This document shows, one piece after another, positions 1 to 7,019 of a stretch of DNA of 40,987 bases. The translations under genes were made by a program, and so were the position numbers. Positions within the stretch are counted from its first letter, which is position 1, and each line of letters opens with the position of its first letter. Below the pieces are notes generated by a model. That model searched no databases, was not told the origin of the DNA, and saw only the letters and a list, made by a program, of their open reading frames with translations. The stretch comes from a virus, in IMG/VR virus record IMGVR_UViG_3300019873_000002, positions 1 to 40,987 of that record, one strand, 5' to 3'.

Positions 1-95
1 AGCTATTCTCTGGTCACGACTGGAGAACATGGGAGAAACAATATAAGGACTTAAGAAGAAATCTCGCTAGTCGGGATTTTTTCTTTTATATATAA
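1..95 (+). CDS. C-terminal part of a small protein split by the window ends
   Basis: If the two ends of the window are joined, the frame opened by the ATG at 40900 continues without a stop through 1-92 and ends at TAA 93-95, giving a protein of about 60 residues. The joined protein is hydrophilic and probably helical, and the part here contains DWRTWEKQYKDLRR. The other two forward frames are also open for about 45-55 bases here, so the frame evidence is moderate. The last codons overlap a terminator-like hairpin at 59-86. I recognise no family. It would be the last of a series of overlapping small genes that starts at 40389. Confidence 0.5.
   Translation, partial: LFSGHDWRTWEKQYKDLRRNLASRDFFFYI
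59..86 (+). terminator. Hairpin plus T-run terminator
   Basis: AAATCTCG (59-66) pairs with CGGGATTT (72-79) over a 5-base loop with one G-T wobble, and is followed by TTTTCTTTT. It is a typical intrinsic terminator for the rightward late unit, placed over the last codons of the small gene that appears to cross the window ends. Confidence 0.6.
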
Positions 96-96
96 T
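91..96 (+). promoter_or_regulatory. Possible -10 box before the small zinc genes
   Basis: There is a TATAAT at 91-96, directly after the terminator and 29 bases before the ATG at 126. I see no good -35 box at 17-18 bases. It would restart transcription for the 126-785 cluster. Confidence 0.3.
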
Positions 97-125
97 AGAA
101 GAAACGTCCTTCACATAAACTATCT

Positions 126-374
126 ATGCCACCTGAAAACCACGACCTGAGAACATGCGTAATCTGCGGCAACCGTTATCCAAGAATCGCCATGCAGTGC
201 AGTAATGGAGTAGAGACTTGGATATGTAAAGATGTAAACTGTCTCAATGCATACGTAAACCAAAAGAAAGGAAAACATGAAACCCATCAAGCTGACACAG
301 GAAGCGAGCCGCAGGTTCTTGTGCCTAAAACTCCCGCTAACAATCCCCCAAAGGAGGCGGAAGGTGCGGATTAA
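126..374 (+). CDS. Small zinc-finger protein, 82 aa
   Basis: Residues 11-14 form a CVIC knuckle and a second Cys group follows after WIC (around 33-39), so it probably binds one zinc ion. The C-terminal 35 residues are polar and Pro-rich and look disordered. It belongs to a set of small CxxC / (W,F,Y)xCxxC proteins scattered through this genome (443, 12442, 14748, 40625, 40776). No Shine-Dalgarno sequence is visible before the ATG. Function unknown; small treble-clef proteins of this type in phages often bind host proteins or nucleic acid, but nothing here proves that. Confidence 0.65.
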   Translation: MPPENHDLRTCVICGNRYPRIAMQCSNGVETWICKDVNCLNAYVNQKKGKHETHQADTGSEPQVLVPKTPANNPPKEAEGAD

Positions 375-432
375 ACGGACTCAAACAAACCTCACTGTCC
401 GGATATGCTCTGTGCCTATTTGGACACTGTAG
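277..432 (+). CDS. Possible overlapping basic microprotein, 51 aa
   Basis: This frame overlaps the end of the 126-374 gene and fills the gap up to the next start at 443. It has one of the best Shine-Dalgarno matches in the region (GAAAGGA six bases before ATG). The product would be strongly basic, with an RRRKVRIKR stretch. The conflicting frame at 126-374 is the better-supported gene, and both could be real as overlapping phage genes. No family recognised. Confidence 0.3.
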   Translation: MKPIKLTQEASRRFLCLKLPLTIPQRRRKVRIKRTQTNLTVRICSVPIWTL

Positions 433-442
433 AAAGGACATC

Positions 443-631
443 ATGAACCCAGAGGAGACAAAAGTCTGCGATAATTGCAGAGCTACCAAACCACTCAATG
501 AAATTATCTACGCCATTCTTCATGACGGGAAACTTCAAATATACTGTTTCGATTGTTTGAAACTTTATATGGAAAGGATGAAAAGTGAACCGCTACAGAA
601 TCAAAATGTGGGTCAGACAATGGTTGTTTGA
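443..631 (+). CDS. Small zinc-ribbon protein, 62 aa
   Basis: CDNC near the N-terminus (residues 9-12) and YCFDC (about 34-38) give a CxxC-x22-CxxC zinc site. It shares the general layout of the neighbouring 126-374 product and of the 40625 and 40776 products. A Shine-Dalgarno site (AAAGGA, 7 bases upstream) supports the ATG at 443. The next gene starts inside its 3' end, so the two are probably translationally coupled. Function unknown. Confidence 0.7.
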   Translation: MNPEETKVCDNCRATKPLNEIIYAILHDGKLQIYCFDCLKLYMERMKSEPLQNQNVGQTMVV

Positions 632-689
632 AATCATTTGTTTCCTCATCTTTGTCGCAGTGTTTTTGGTGTTCTTTGTTTTTAACTAA
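585..689 (+). CDS. Single-span membrane microprotein, 34 aa
   Basis: The frame starts with GTG 585 (AAAGGA just upstream) or ATG 606 and encodes a short charged N-terminus, then WLFE, then one hydrophobic segment of about 20 residues to the stop. It is similar in layout and in DNA (tggttgtttgaa) to the next small frame at 699-785, so the pair look like a tandem duplication. It would sit in the inner membrane with the N-terminus probably inside. A role in lysis or membrane takeover is possible but is inference. Confidence 0.5.
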   Translation: MNRYRIKMWVRQWLFEIICFLIFVAVFLVFFVFN

Positions 690-698
690 GGAATGCCT

Positions 699-785
699 AT
701 GACAGATGAAATCAAATCGTGGTTGTTTGAAGGACTGTGTTGCACATTGTTCTTCATCATAGTCCTGTTGTTCTTTTGTTTTTAA
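699..785 (+). CDS. Single-span membrane microprotein, 28 aa (paralogue of 585-689)
   Basis: The product has a short polar start containing KSWLFE and then one hydrophobic segment rich in L, F, I and C running to the C-terminus. A clear Shine-Dalgarno site (TAAGGA, 8 bases upstream) supports the start. WLFE is shared with the preceding microprotein, in the same position relative to the membrane segment. It is the last rightward gene before the terminator at 828. Function unknown. Confidence 0.5.
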   Translation: MTDEIKSWLFEGLCCTLFFIIVLLFFCF

Positions 786-827
786 GGGGGCTCGACCATC
801 TCCCTGGCTCGGACTAGGTCGAAACAC

Positions 828-860
828 AAAGCGTGGGTTTTTACTCACGCTTTTATTTTT
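828..860 (+). terminator. Strong intrinsic terminator of the rightward unit
   Basis: AAAGCGTG (828-835) and CACGCTTT (846-853) form a perfect 8-bp stem with a 10-base loop, followed by TATTTTT. It closes the small-gene cluster, which is the end of the rightward unit on a circular map. Confidence 0.8.
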
Positions 861-864
861 GTGT

Positions 865-870
865 TATAAT
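865..870 (+). promoter_or_regulatory. TATAAT box upstream of the hairpin group
   Basis: A perfect TATAAT lies just after the terminator and about 9 bases before three successive hairpins with no coding frame. If active it would start a short RNA made of hairpins, ending at 981-1010. No convincing -35 box is visible, so the call is weak. Confidence 0.25.
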
Positions 871-878
871 TTTCAAGT

Positions 879-967
879 GCCGAAGTTTTTAATTTCCTTT
901 GGCATATCCGATATTTGTTAACTATCGGATTTTAGGCAAAAAGTTTTTTACAAATCTTCTTTTTGCC
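879..967. other. Three successive hairpins between convergent operons
   Basis: Stem 1 pairs GCCGAAG (879-885) with CTTTGGC (897-903), one wobble. Stem 2 pairs ATCCGATA (906-913) with TATCGGAT (923-930). Stem 3 pairs GGCAAAAAG (935-943) with CTTTTTGCC (959-967). They are separated by only 2-4 bases and lie between the rightward and leftward units. They may be terminators read in either direction or a short structured RNA. Confidence 0.55.
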
Positions 968-981
968 GTTTCATAGCTGAG

Positions 982-1010
982 ACTCCTCCTTTACGGGGGA
1001 GTTTTAGTTT
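982..1010 (+). terminator. Hairpin with following T-rich tract
   Basis: ACTCCTCC (982-989) pairs with GGGGGAGT (995-1002), one wobble and a 5-base loop, followed by TTTAGTTTA. It lies directly beyond the stop of the last leftward gene (1009) and reads as a terminator in the rightward direction. Confidence 0.6.
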
Positions 1011-1986
1011 ATTTTTTTATATGATTTAAAACAATTTGTAATCCTTCTTTTAAAAAGTATTCAGGAACCCAACCTGTATCTTTATATAATTTAGAAGAAT
1101 CACCATATCTATTTTTAACACCAACAGGTTTATCAAGAAGATGTTTTATTTTTCCTTTATGACCTTCTAATTCACAAAGATATTTAATTATTTCATTAAA
1201 TGAAGTAAGAACACCAGAAGAAATATTATAACTTTCTCCACTTGTTGCATTGATTGCCAACATCATTGCGGTAATGCAATCTTCAATATATACAAAATCT
1301 CTTGATTGCTCTCCATCACCCCAAACTTCAATTGGATTATCATGATTTTTTACACGAAGTGCCAAAGAAGGAATAGGATAAGTCAAATCTTGGTCCTCTC
1401 CATATCCACTAAAAGGTCTAACACATACTACATGTTTTCCATATACTTTGTGTGCTAAAGATGCAAGGTATTCCCCTGTTAACTTGCTCCAACCATAAGT
1501 CATATCAGGAACGTATAATGTTTTATCAAACTTAATCATATTCTCTGTAAGTTTAGTTATATTAACATTTGTTTGCTGGTATATTGGATAGGCAGCAGAG
1601 GATGACGCGTAAAGCACGCTGTTGACCCGAGAGGCCTTCCTGGTCAGCCAAGTAAAGAATACACTATCTATGGCTAAATCTTTGGCTACAAGCAACGGGT
1701 CCCCATCAATAAGTGCCCTTCCTCCGACAATTGAGGCAAGATGATAAACTTCATCAAATTCAGGAAATGTCGGACTTTTCATTTCCTTTTCAAGACAATA
1801 AAGTAAATCATCATGAATGAAATTAATCTGACGCATTTCTTCTTTACTTAACCATAAACTTGGTTCTTTTCCTGTACTTAAATCATCAATAATCCAAATA
1901 GTATCTTCTCTTTTAAGAAGTCTTTTTACTAAATGTCTTCCGACAAAGCCACATCCTCCAGTCACAAGTGTTATTTTTGTTTTCAT
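1009..1986 (-). CDS. NAD-dependent sugar-nucleotide epimerase/dehydratase (extended SDR)
   Basis: A 325-residue extended short-chain dehydrogenase. Residues 8-16 carry the Rossmann GGCGFVG dinucleotide loop, an ASSSAAYP stretch gives the catalytic Ser, and YGWSK gives the Tyr-x3-Lys pair. The length is typical of UDP-glucose 4-epimerase, GDP-mannose epimerase or GDP-fucose synthase relatives, and the exact substrate cannot be read from sequence. It converts a nucleotide-activated sugar using bound NAD(P). It overlaps by 4 bases the glycosyltransferase-like gene upstream and is the last gene of the leftward operon, so it may supply the sugar for glycosylation of phage DNA or virion. Confidence 0.85.
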   Translation of the reverse strand: MKTKITLVTGGCGFVGRHLVKRLLKREDTIWIIDDLSTGKEPSLWLSKEEMRQINFIHDDLLYCLEKEMKSPTFPEFDEVYHLASIVGGRALIDGDPLLVAKDLAIDSVFFTWLTRKASRVNSVLYASSSAAYPIYQQTNVNITKLTENMIKFDKTLYVPDMTYGWSKLTGEYLASLAHKVYGKHVVCVRPFSGYGEDQDLTYPIPSLALRVKNHDNPIEVWGDGEQSRDFVYIEDCITAMMLAINATSGESYNISSGVLTSFNEIIKYLCELEGHKGKIKHLLDKPVGVKNRYGDSSKLYKDTGWVPEYFLKEGLQIVLNHIKK

Positions 1987-2915
1987 TTAATTATGTTATA
2001 AATATAATCACCATTAATTTTATCTTCAGTAATTTGTAAATGTTGCCAAGCAATAATTTCATTATATTTTTCTTTGTTTTCATTGAGTTCATTCATTTTT
2101 TCACGGAGTTCTTTATAATTATGAACTCGTAACCAAGAATCTTTAGGTATAATTTTTCCATCAATATCAAATTTAGAATCTGTAAAGGCTATAATATCAT
2201 TAACAAAACATTCATAAGGACGAGGAGACATAAAATGTTTTTCATTACATTCAGGGTCTGCAATACAAATTGAATATTTTGTTTTTGAAAGAGTTTTAAG
2301 AAATTCAGTTCTTGTACTTCTATTTTCTATTCCTAGAAATTTAGATTTTGTTGTAATAACATGTCCAGGACGCCAAATATATTCAAGAAAATCATCAAGT
2401 CTTTTTCTTTCAGTGCCTCCAAAATAAAATTCAATAGTTTTTTCTGGTATTTCTTCCATTTTGATATCATATAATCTAAGTTCAGCTAATCCTCCATATA
2501 TTTCAGGAATTGGAAATCCCCATATATCTTTGGCTTGTATAATAGGTTGAGAGGCCATTGTATAAATATTTGTGAAGTACTTATATAGGTCTTTGTTATC
2601 TGGCTGAAGTGCAAGGTCTGTTAAAATAAAATCTAAACGAGTACATTGTTTTGAGAGTTTTTTAATAACACCATCACGATATTTGTCTTCTTTAAAAGTT
2701 CCTCCGATTATTATTATTCTACTATACCATTCATTAATATTTCCAATTTTAATATCATCATTTTCTTTTAAATCAGATTCTGAAATCATACAAACTTCAT
2801 GTCCATTTTTAAATAATATCTTTGCAAGATTAACTACCTCATATGACCATGCAGCAACATCAGAATTATCATCATGAAAAAAAACAGGCTTAAAAATCTT
2901 GTATAGTGCTATCAT
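1983..2915 (-). CDS. Putative glycosyltransferase (GT-B-like), 310 aa
   Basis: The N-terminus (DNSDVAAWSYE then LAKIL..GHEV) resembles the first Rossmann half of GT-B enzymes. The C-terminal half has an SPRPYECFV segment and acidic residues like those near the donor-sugar site of phage glucosyltransferases. I cannot assign a named family. It lies between an epimerase and a dNMP-kinase-like gene, with 4-base overlaps on both sides, in the same operon as the dCMP-hydroxymethylase-like gene. A role in glycosylating modified bases is therefore plausible. Alternatives are a capsid or host-surface glycosyltransferase. Confidence 0.5.
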   Translation of the reverse strand: MIALYKIFKPVFFHDDNSDVAAWSYEVVNLAKILFKNGHEVCMISESDLKENDDIKIGNINEWYSRIIIIGGTFKEDKYRDGVIKKLSKQCTRLDFILTDLALQPDNKDLYKYFTNIYTMASQPIIQAKDIWGFPIPEIYGGLAELRLYDIKMEEIPEKTIEFYFGGTERKRLDDFLEYIWRPGHVITTKSKFLGIENRSTRTEFLKTLSKTKYSICIADPECNEKHFMSPRPYECFVNDIIAFTDSKFDIDGKIIPKDSWLRVHNYKELREKMNELNENKEKYNEIIAWQHLQITEDKINGDYIYNIIK

Positions 2916-3418
2916 ATATGTTTTACAATTTCATTAATCTGATTTGTAATATTTTCATTATTTGTATTTATTTTAATATATCGACATTGTGTTTGATTAA
3001 GATAATCTAAATAAATGTTTGTCATTTTTTGATAATCATTGATTGAAACAAAGTCTTTGTCTTCTTCATCGTGCAGAAATTTATCTTTAGTTTTGTAACA
3101 TAACACTATTAATGTATTCATTTTACTAAATCTAATATCTGTGTCAATAGCTTTTTCATAATCAAAAGACCTAGCAAATAATTTACTATACATCCAATCA
3201 CATGGAAATCCTCGGTCAGAGATATAAGAAACGTTTGTTTGTTCTGTTATTTGTGTTATGGTTTCTTGAGAATATCTTTGAGCAACGATTGGGTCCCAAA
3301 AATGTTTTGGAGTTTTCATTTTCCATATAGGTAAATTTAATTTTTTAGATAATTCTTTTGCAATGCTTGATTTGCCTGAAGTATCATGACCTATTAAAAT
3401 AATTATTGTTTGTTTCAT
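2912..3418 (-). CDS. P-loop nucleotide kinase, probably deoxynucleoside-monophosphate kinase
   Basis: 168 residues. GHDTSGKSS (residues 9-17) is a Walker A loop, and SDRGFPCDW at about 67-75 gives the DR motif of thymidylate/deoxynucleoside kinases. A short lid segment rich in Lys, Asp and Glu follows. It is shorter than T4 gp1 (dNMP kinase) but of the same general type. It overlaps the polymerase stop by one base and the next gene by 4. In this context it may phosphorylate the modified dCMP made by the 5724-7016 product to the diphosphate. That role is inferred from the gene order. Confidence 0.65.
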   Translation of the reverse strand: MKQTIIILIGHDTSGKSSIAKELSKKLNLPIWKMKTPKHFWDPIVAQRYSQETITQITEQTNVSYISDRGFPCDWMYSKLFARSFDYEKAIDTDIRFSKMNTLIVLCYKTKDKFLHDEEDKDFVSINDYQKMTNIYLDYLNQTQCRYIKINTNNENITNQINEIVKHI

Positions 3419-5739
3419 TAGAATAAAGTTGCTTGTTGTTTTTCTAAATTATAAATTTCCCAATCAATTTTCGGCCAAACTACCTGACATACTCGTTTAA
3501 TAGGTGCAAAGATTTCTTTTTCCCAGTAATAAGTATAATCAGGCGTTGTTTTTAACTCGTCAATTAACATTGCTTCATTTCGACCATTAATATTAGTAAT
3601 TACATAACTTAATCTTGTTCCCATTTTTTTCTTGCTTGGATTTATTGGAAGGATTTTCTTTTCATTTAATAATCTTTCGACCAATCTTGAATTTACACTA
3701 TTAACTGCATAATCTTCTGGATTTTTTGTCACTTTAATTGTTTTAACTAACTGTTTTACATCAACCTTACCGTTATATAATTCCTTTTGTTTTTTCTTAA
3801 TAAATTCTATCATCTTTTCAAAAGAAACACCACTAAAAATTAAATTGATTACTTCCATATACATCTCGATTCCATATTTAGTATTAGATTTTTGTACATC
3901 AGTGGTACCACGAGAAAAGAGTTTGTTAACTTGTTTTCCATCTTTCATTCCTAAAAGTCCAGAATACTTTTTCTTTTCTAAAAGTAAAAATTTGCTATAC
4001 ATCTTTTCATATTCTAAAGTTACAATATTTTTAACAAGTCCAAAATCCTCATTTATCATATTGTTCATAACACTGTTTAAACTGTTTATAACGATTGGGC
4101 CTGTACAAAATATACTATCAGTATCACCATATATTACTTTTAATCCTTGTTGTTCTGCAATCCAAGCACTCATTTTATTTAAAAATTGTCCTGTAACAGT
4201 AATCCCTTGAGAAGTATATTTATTAAAATATCTTGAACTTGCTTGACATGTAATGCCAAACATGCTATTTGCTAATTCTTTATAAATCATGCTATTTGCA
4301 AATGTTAAATTATATTCTGAGGTTCCAACTTCCAAATTTTTAAGTTTGTCTCGATATACTTTTCGTAAATCAAGAAATTCTTGAACTATATTAGGAATTA
4401 AACTTTCTTCTTTTTTAAAAAACGAATTGTTTGCCGCTTGAAAGTATTTATTTTCAGGGTCTAATCTTAACTTCTCTAATTTAAGAAATTCAATCCATTC
4501 TTTATATTTTTTCTCTTCTATTTTTTTACCATTAAGAAACTTGAGATATGCAACCTCTCCTTGTTCTGAAAGATTTTTATCAAGGACATCAATGCCAATA
4601 TTCCATCCGATAATAATTGAAGGGTAGAGAGATTTGAAGTCACAAACATGGACATTATCATAATAACCTTTTAATGGTTCCTTTACATAACCTCCAGAAA
4701 TAAATGTAGTTCTTAAATCTTCCATCTTGAATTTTGATGCTTTTGATTCTAAAATAACTCCTTTACTCTTTGCTTTTCTTAATATGTAATTATCAATAAG
4801 TTCTCCTACATAAAATTTATTTAAAGATGAGTAAGTCAAAGAACATTCAGCAATCATTAAAGGAATGATTTGAAGTTTTTCATCAAGTTCTTTTAGAATA
4901 AGTGTATCATTTAGATTATATTCAAGAAGTAAATCAAGATTTTCTTTATACAATTCATGAATTTTTTTCCCTTGAAGTTCAATCTTTTCTTTTCCTAAGA
5001 AGAATTTACCTACGGTGTTGAGTTTAAAGTTCTCAAGTCCAATATGAGTTGCATCATACGCGTAGAGTTTAAAAACCCTCTGAAGTAAATCTATATGTAT
5101 AATTGTCTGCCAATAATACACAATTCCGTACTTTAAACATCTCATTTGCAAATATGGCAAATCAAACTCATCACCATTCCATGATGCGATTATATCGTAT
5201 TTTTCTATTAACTTTGTAAAGGACCTAAGAATTTTTTCTTCATTTCCTGCTTTTTTCCATGTTTTCCCTTCTTGGTCACATGCAGCCCAAGATAGAATTT
5301 CATCTCGTCCGATTTCAATATTTCCAATTTCATCTGAAGTTTCTATGTCATAATAGAGAACCCGAAGATTCGTTTCCATTTCAATATTATTATCAATCAA
5401 ATATCTTTTAGATTTTGACAAATCAAATTCAAATAAAGGGATACTTCTCATGTGTGCTTCTTCTTTGAAATCGTTTATATTGCAGTCTCCTCGTTCTTTT
5501 CGAGCATACACTTTGGCATACTCGGGATTATCTTTAAGTCTTTCTACTTTAGTAATTAATCCAAGATGAATATATTTTTCAATTAATTCTTTGTTTGTTG
5601 AAACATCTTTCGATAAAAGATAAAAATACCAAATAATATTATCAAGATAAGTACAAATACGTTTGCCATTAATTTTTTCAATGATTGCAATTCCTTTTTC
5701 TGTATCATACGAAGTTATGAATTTCATGAAAGTAACCAA
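3418..5739 (-). CDS. Family B DNA polymerase with proofreading exonuclease
   Basis: 773 residues. Exonuclease motifs: DIET (131-134), SWNGDEFD (187-193) and YNLND (274-278). Polymerase motifs: A DFKSLYPSI (367-375), B KELANSMFG (487-495, Phe where Tyr is common) and C YGDTDS (537-542), then a KKKY motif. All catalytic acids are present, so it should be an active replicative polymerase. The C-terminus ends QQATLF, which resembles the bacterial beta-clamp motif. The ATG at 5727 is an alternative start that would reduce the overlap with the upstream gene. No phage helicase or primase is seen, so host factors must provide these. Confidence 0.95.
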   Translation of the reverse strand: MVTFMKFITSYDTEKGIAIIEKINGKRICTYLDNIIWYFYLLSKDVSTNKELIEKYIHLGLITKVERLKDNPEYAKVYARKERGDCNINDFKEEAHMRSIPLFEFDLSKSKRYLIDNNIEMETNLRVLYYDIETSDEIGNIEIGRDEILSWAACDQEGKTWKKAGNEEKILRSFTKLIEKYDIIASWNGDEFDLPYLQMRCLKYGIVYYWQTIIHIDLLQRVFKLYAYDATHIGLENFKLNTVGKFFLGKEKIELQGKKIHELYKENLDLLLEYNLNDTLILKELDEKLQIIPLMIAECSLTYSSLNKFYVGELIDNYILRKAKSKGVILESKASKFKMEDLRTTFISGGYVKEPLKGYYDNVHVCDFKSLYPSIIIGWNIGIDVLDKNLSEQGEVAYLKFLNGKKIEEKKYKEWIEFLKLEKLRLDPENKYFQAANNSFFKKEESLIPNIVQEFLDLRKVYRDKLKNLEVGTSEYNLTFANSMIYKELANSMFGITCQASSRYFNKYTSQGITVTGQFLNKMSAWIAEQQGLKVIYGDTDSIFCTGPIVINSLNSVMNNMINEDFGLVKNIVTLEYEKMYSKFLLLEKKKYSGLLGMKDGKQVNKLFSRGTTDVQKSNTKYGIEMYMEVINLIFSGVSFEKMIEFIKKKQKELYNGKVDVKQLVKTIKVTKNPEDYAVNSVNSRLVERLLNEKKILPINPSKKKMGTRLSYVITNINGRNEAMLIDELKTTPDYTYYWEKEIFAPIKRVCQVVWPKIDWEIYNLEKQQATLF

Positions 5740-7016
5740 TGTAAAAACTTATAATTTTCAGGAACATTTGAATAATCTAAAGAACGTATCATTTTAACTT
5801 CTTCAGGTCCAGAAATTTTAGGGCATAAAACCAATGAATATTTTGATGATTTTCCCAATTCTTTTAAAAATTTAAAATGCCGTTCATAAATATGGAATGA
5901 TTCTACAAAATGATAATATTCACCATATTCTAATTCTGGATATTTTTCTTTTAACATTATATATATCATTTCATGAATAATTGAAAAAATAGGAATGTCT
6001 GAGCCTAATCCAAAATAAGAATCCTGTGAACGCATTTTTACTGTCATATTTAATTTATTTTTTCTAATTCTAAAACTCAAACCAAAAGTACATGGAACAT
6101 CAACTTCACCATCATTTAAAATATGATAAGGCTGCAATATCATAATAACTGCACGTCTTGAATCTTTGTCATTTGTTAATTCTTTAATTACAGAATCAAA
6201 TTGATTAAGTTTACCAAAAATATAAGGACCATAATTTGAATTTATTAATCCATCTTTATTTATCATCCCCTTCCAAAGAGTTGCATGTTCAATAATACTT
6301 GTATCATACGGATCGGATTTTAAATACCATCGAAGTTCTGTTTTAATATATCCAACTTTAAGTTTTCTACTTTCAAAATTACAAAATCGAACGTAAGGTG
6401 GAATTGTAACTCCAAAATTTTCAATCTCTAAAGTTTTCATTCCTCTTGGAGATGTTTCATTTCCCCATCTTTTTAATCTTGCATAAATATTATAAAAAAT
6501 AGCTTTATGATGTCTTGTTGATTTTAAAAATCCCCAATTCTCCTTTAATCTTTTCATTGTATTTCTAAATTTGTTTTTAGAAAAATCAGTATGTGTTCTT
6601 CCATACATCCCATTTCCTTTTCCTGTCATTGCAATACTATGTGCTAATTTTCCTTTCTTTGTTTTCATATGACTATGCTTTGATATTAATGCTTTGCTTT
6701 TTTCTGAAAGATGCTTGCCAAACATTCCATTTTCTTTTCCAAAGAATGTTCCTCCAAGTGCTTCATTTTTAAGATTATAACAATTTAAATTATTTGCAAC
6801 ATTTAACTTTTTTAATATTTTTTCTTCTTGAATTCTAAAATCAACACCACTATATAAAAAAGTTCTTTCAAAATTATTAATCCCATATTTTTTAATTGCA
6901 TTTCTAAATATTAATCCACTTCCAATGTATTTATCGGTTATTTTTCCTTTATGAGAACCAATGTAATATTTGTTATTTATTAAATTAGTCCATTTATAAA
7001 CAAATCCGATTTCCAT
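5724..7016 (-). CDS. GIY-YIG nuclease fused to a dCMP-hydroxymethylase-like (thymidylate synthase fold) enzyme
   Basis: 430 residues. The N-terminus is a GIY-YIG nuclease (GFVYKWT at 4-10, YYIGS at 17-21), followed by two NUMOD3-type repeats (about 92-108 and 132-146). Residues about 172-430 form a complete thymidylate-synthase-fold domain: catalytic Cys309 in VPCT, RR at 287-288, MRSQD at 328-332 and SFHIYERH at 373-380. Counting from the Cys, residue 340 (+31) is Asp where dUMP-using thymidylate synthases have Asn (E. coli C146 and N177). Asp at this site is the mark of dCMP hydroxymethylases such as T4 gp42. It therefore probably makes 5-hydroxymethyl-dCMP. The nuclease part is a likely homing endonuclease caught in an in-frame fusion. 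Confidence 0.85.
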   Translation of the reverse strand: MEIGFVYKWTNLINNKYYIGSHKGKITDKYIGSGLIFRNAIKKYGINNFERTFLYSGVDFRIQEEKILKKLNVANNLNCYNLKNEALGGTFFGKENGMFGKHLSEKSKALISKHSHMKTKKGKLAHSIAMTGKGNGMYGRTHTDFSKNKFRNTMKRLKENWGFLKSTRHHKAIFYNIYARLKRWGNETSPRGMKTLEIENFGVTIPPYVRFCNFESRKLKVGYIKTELRWYLKSDPYDTSIIEHATLWKGMINKDGLINSNYGPYIFGKLNQFDSVIKELTNDKDSRRAVIMILQPYHILNDGEVDVPCTFGLSFRIRKNKLNMTVKMRSQDSYFGLGSDIPIFSIIHEMIYIMLKEKYPELEYGEYYHFVESFHIYERHFKFLKELGKSSKYSLVLCPKISGPEEVKMIRSLDYSNVPENYKFLHWLLS

Positions 7017-7019
7017 AAA

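Noticed and set aside
504-848. Leftward 114-codon frame over the small-gene cluster
   Set aside because: It is antisense to two membrane microproteins and a zinc gene with good ribosome-binding sites and runs through the terminator. It is best seen as a shadow.
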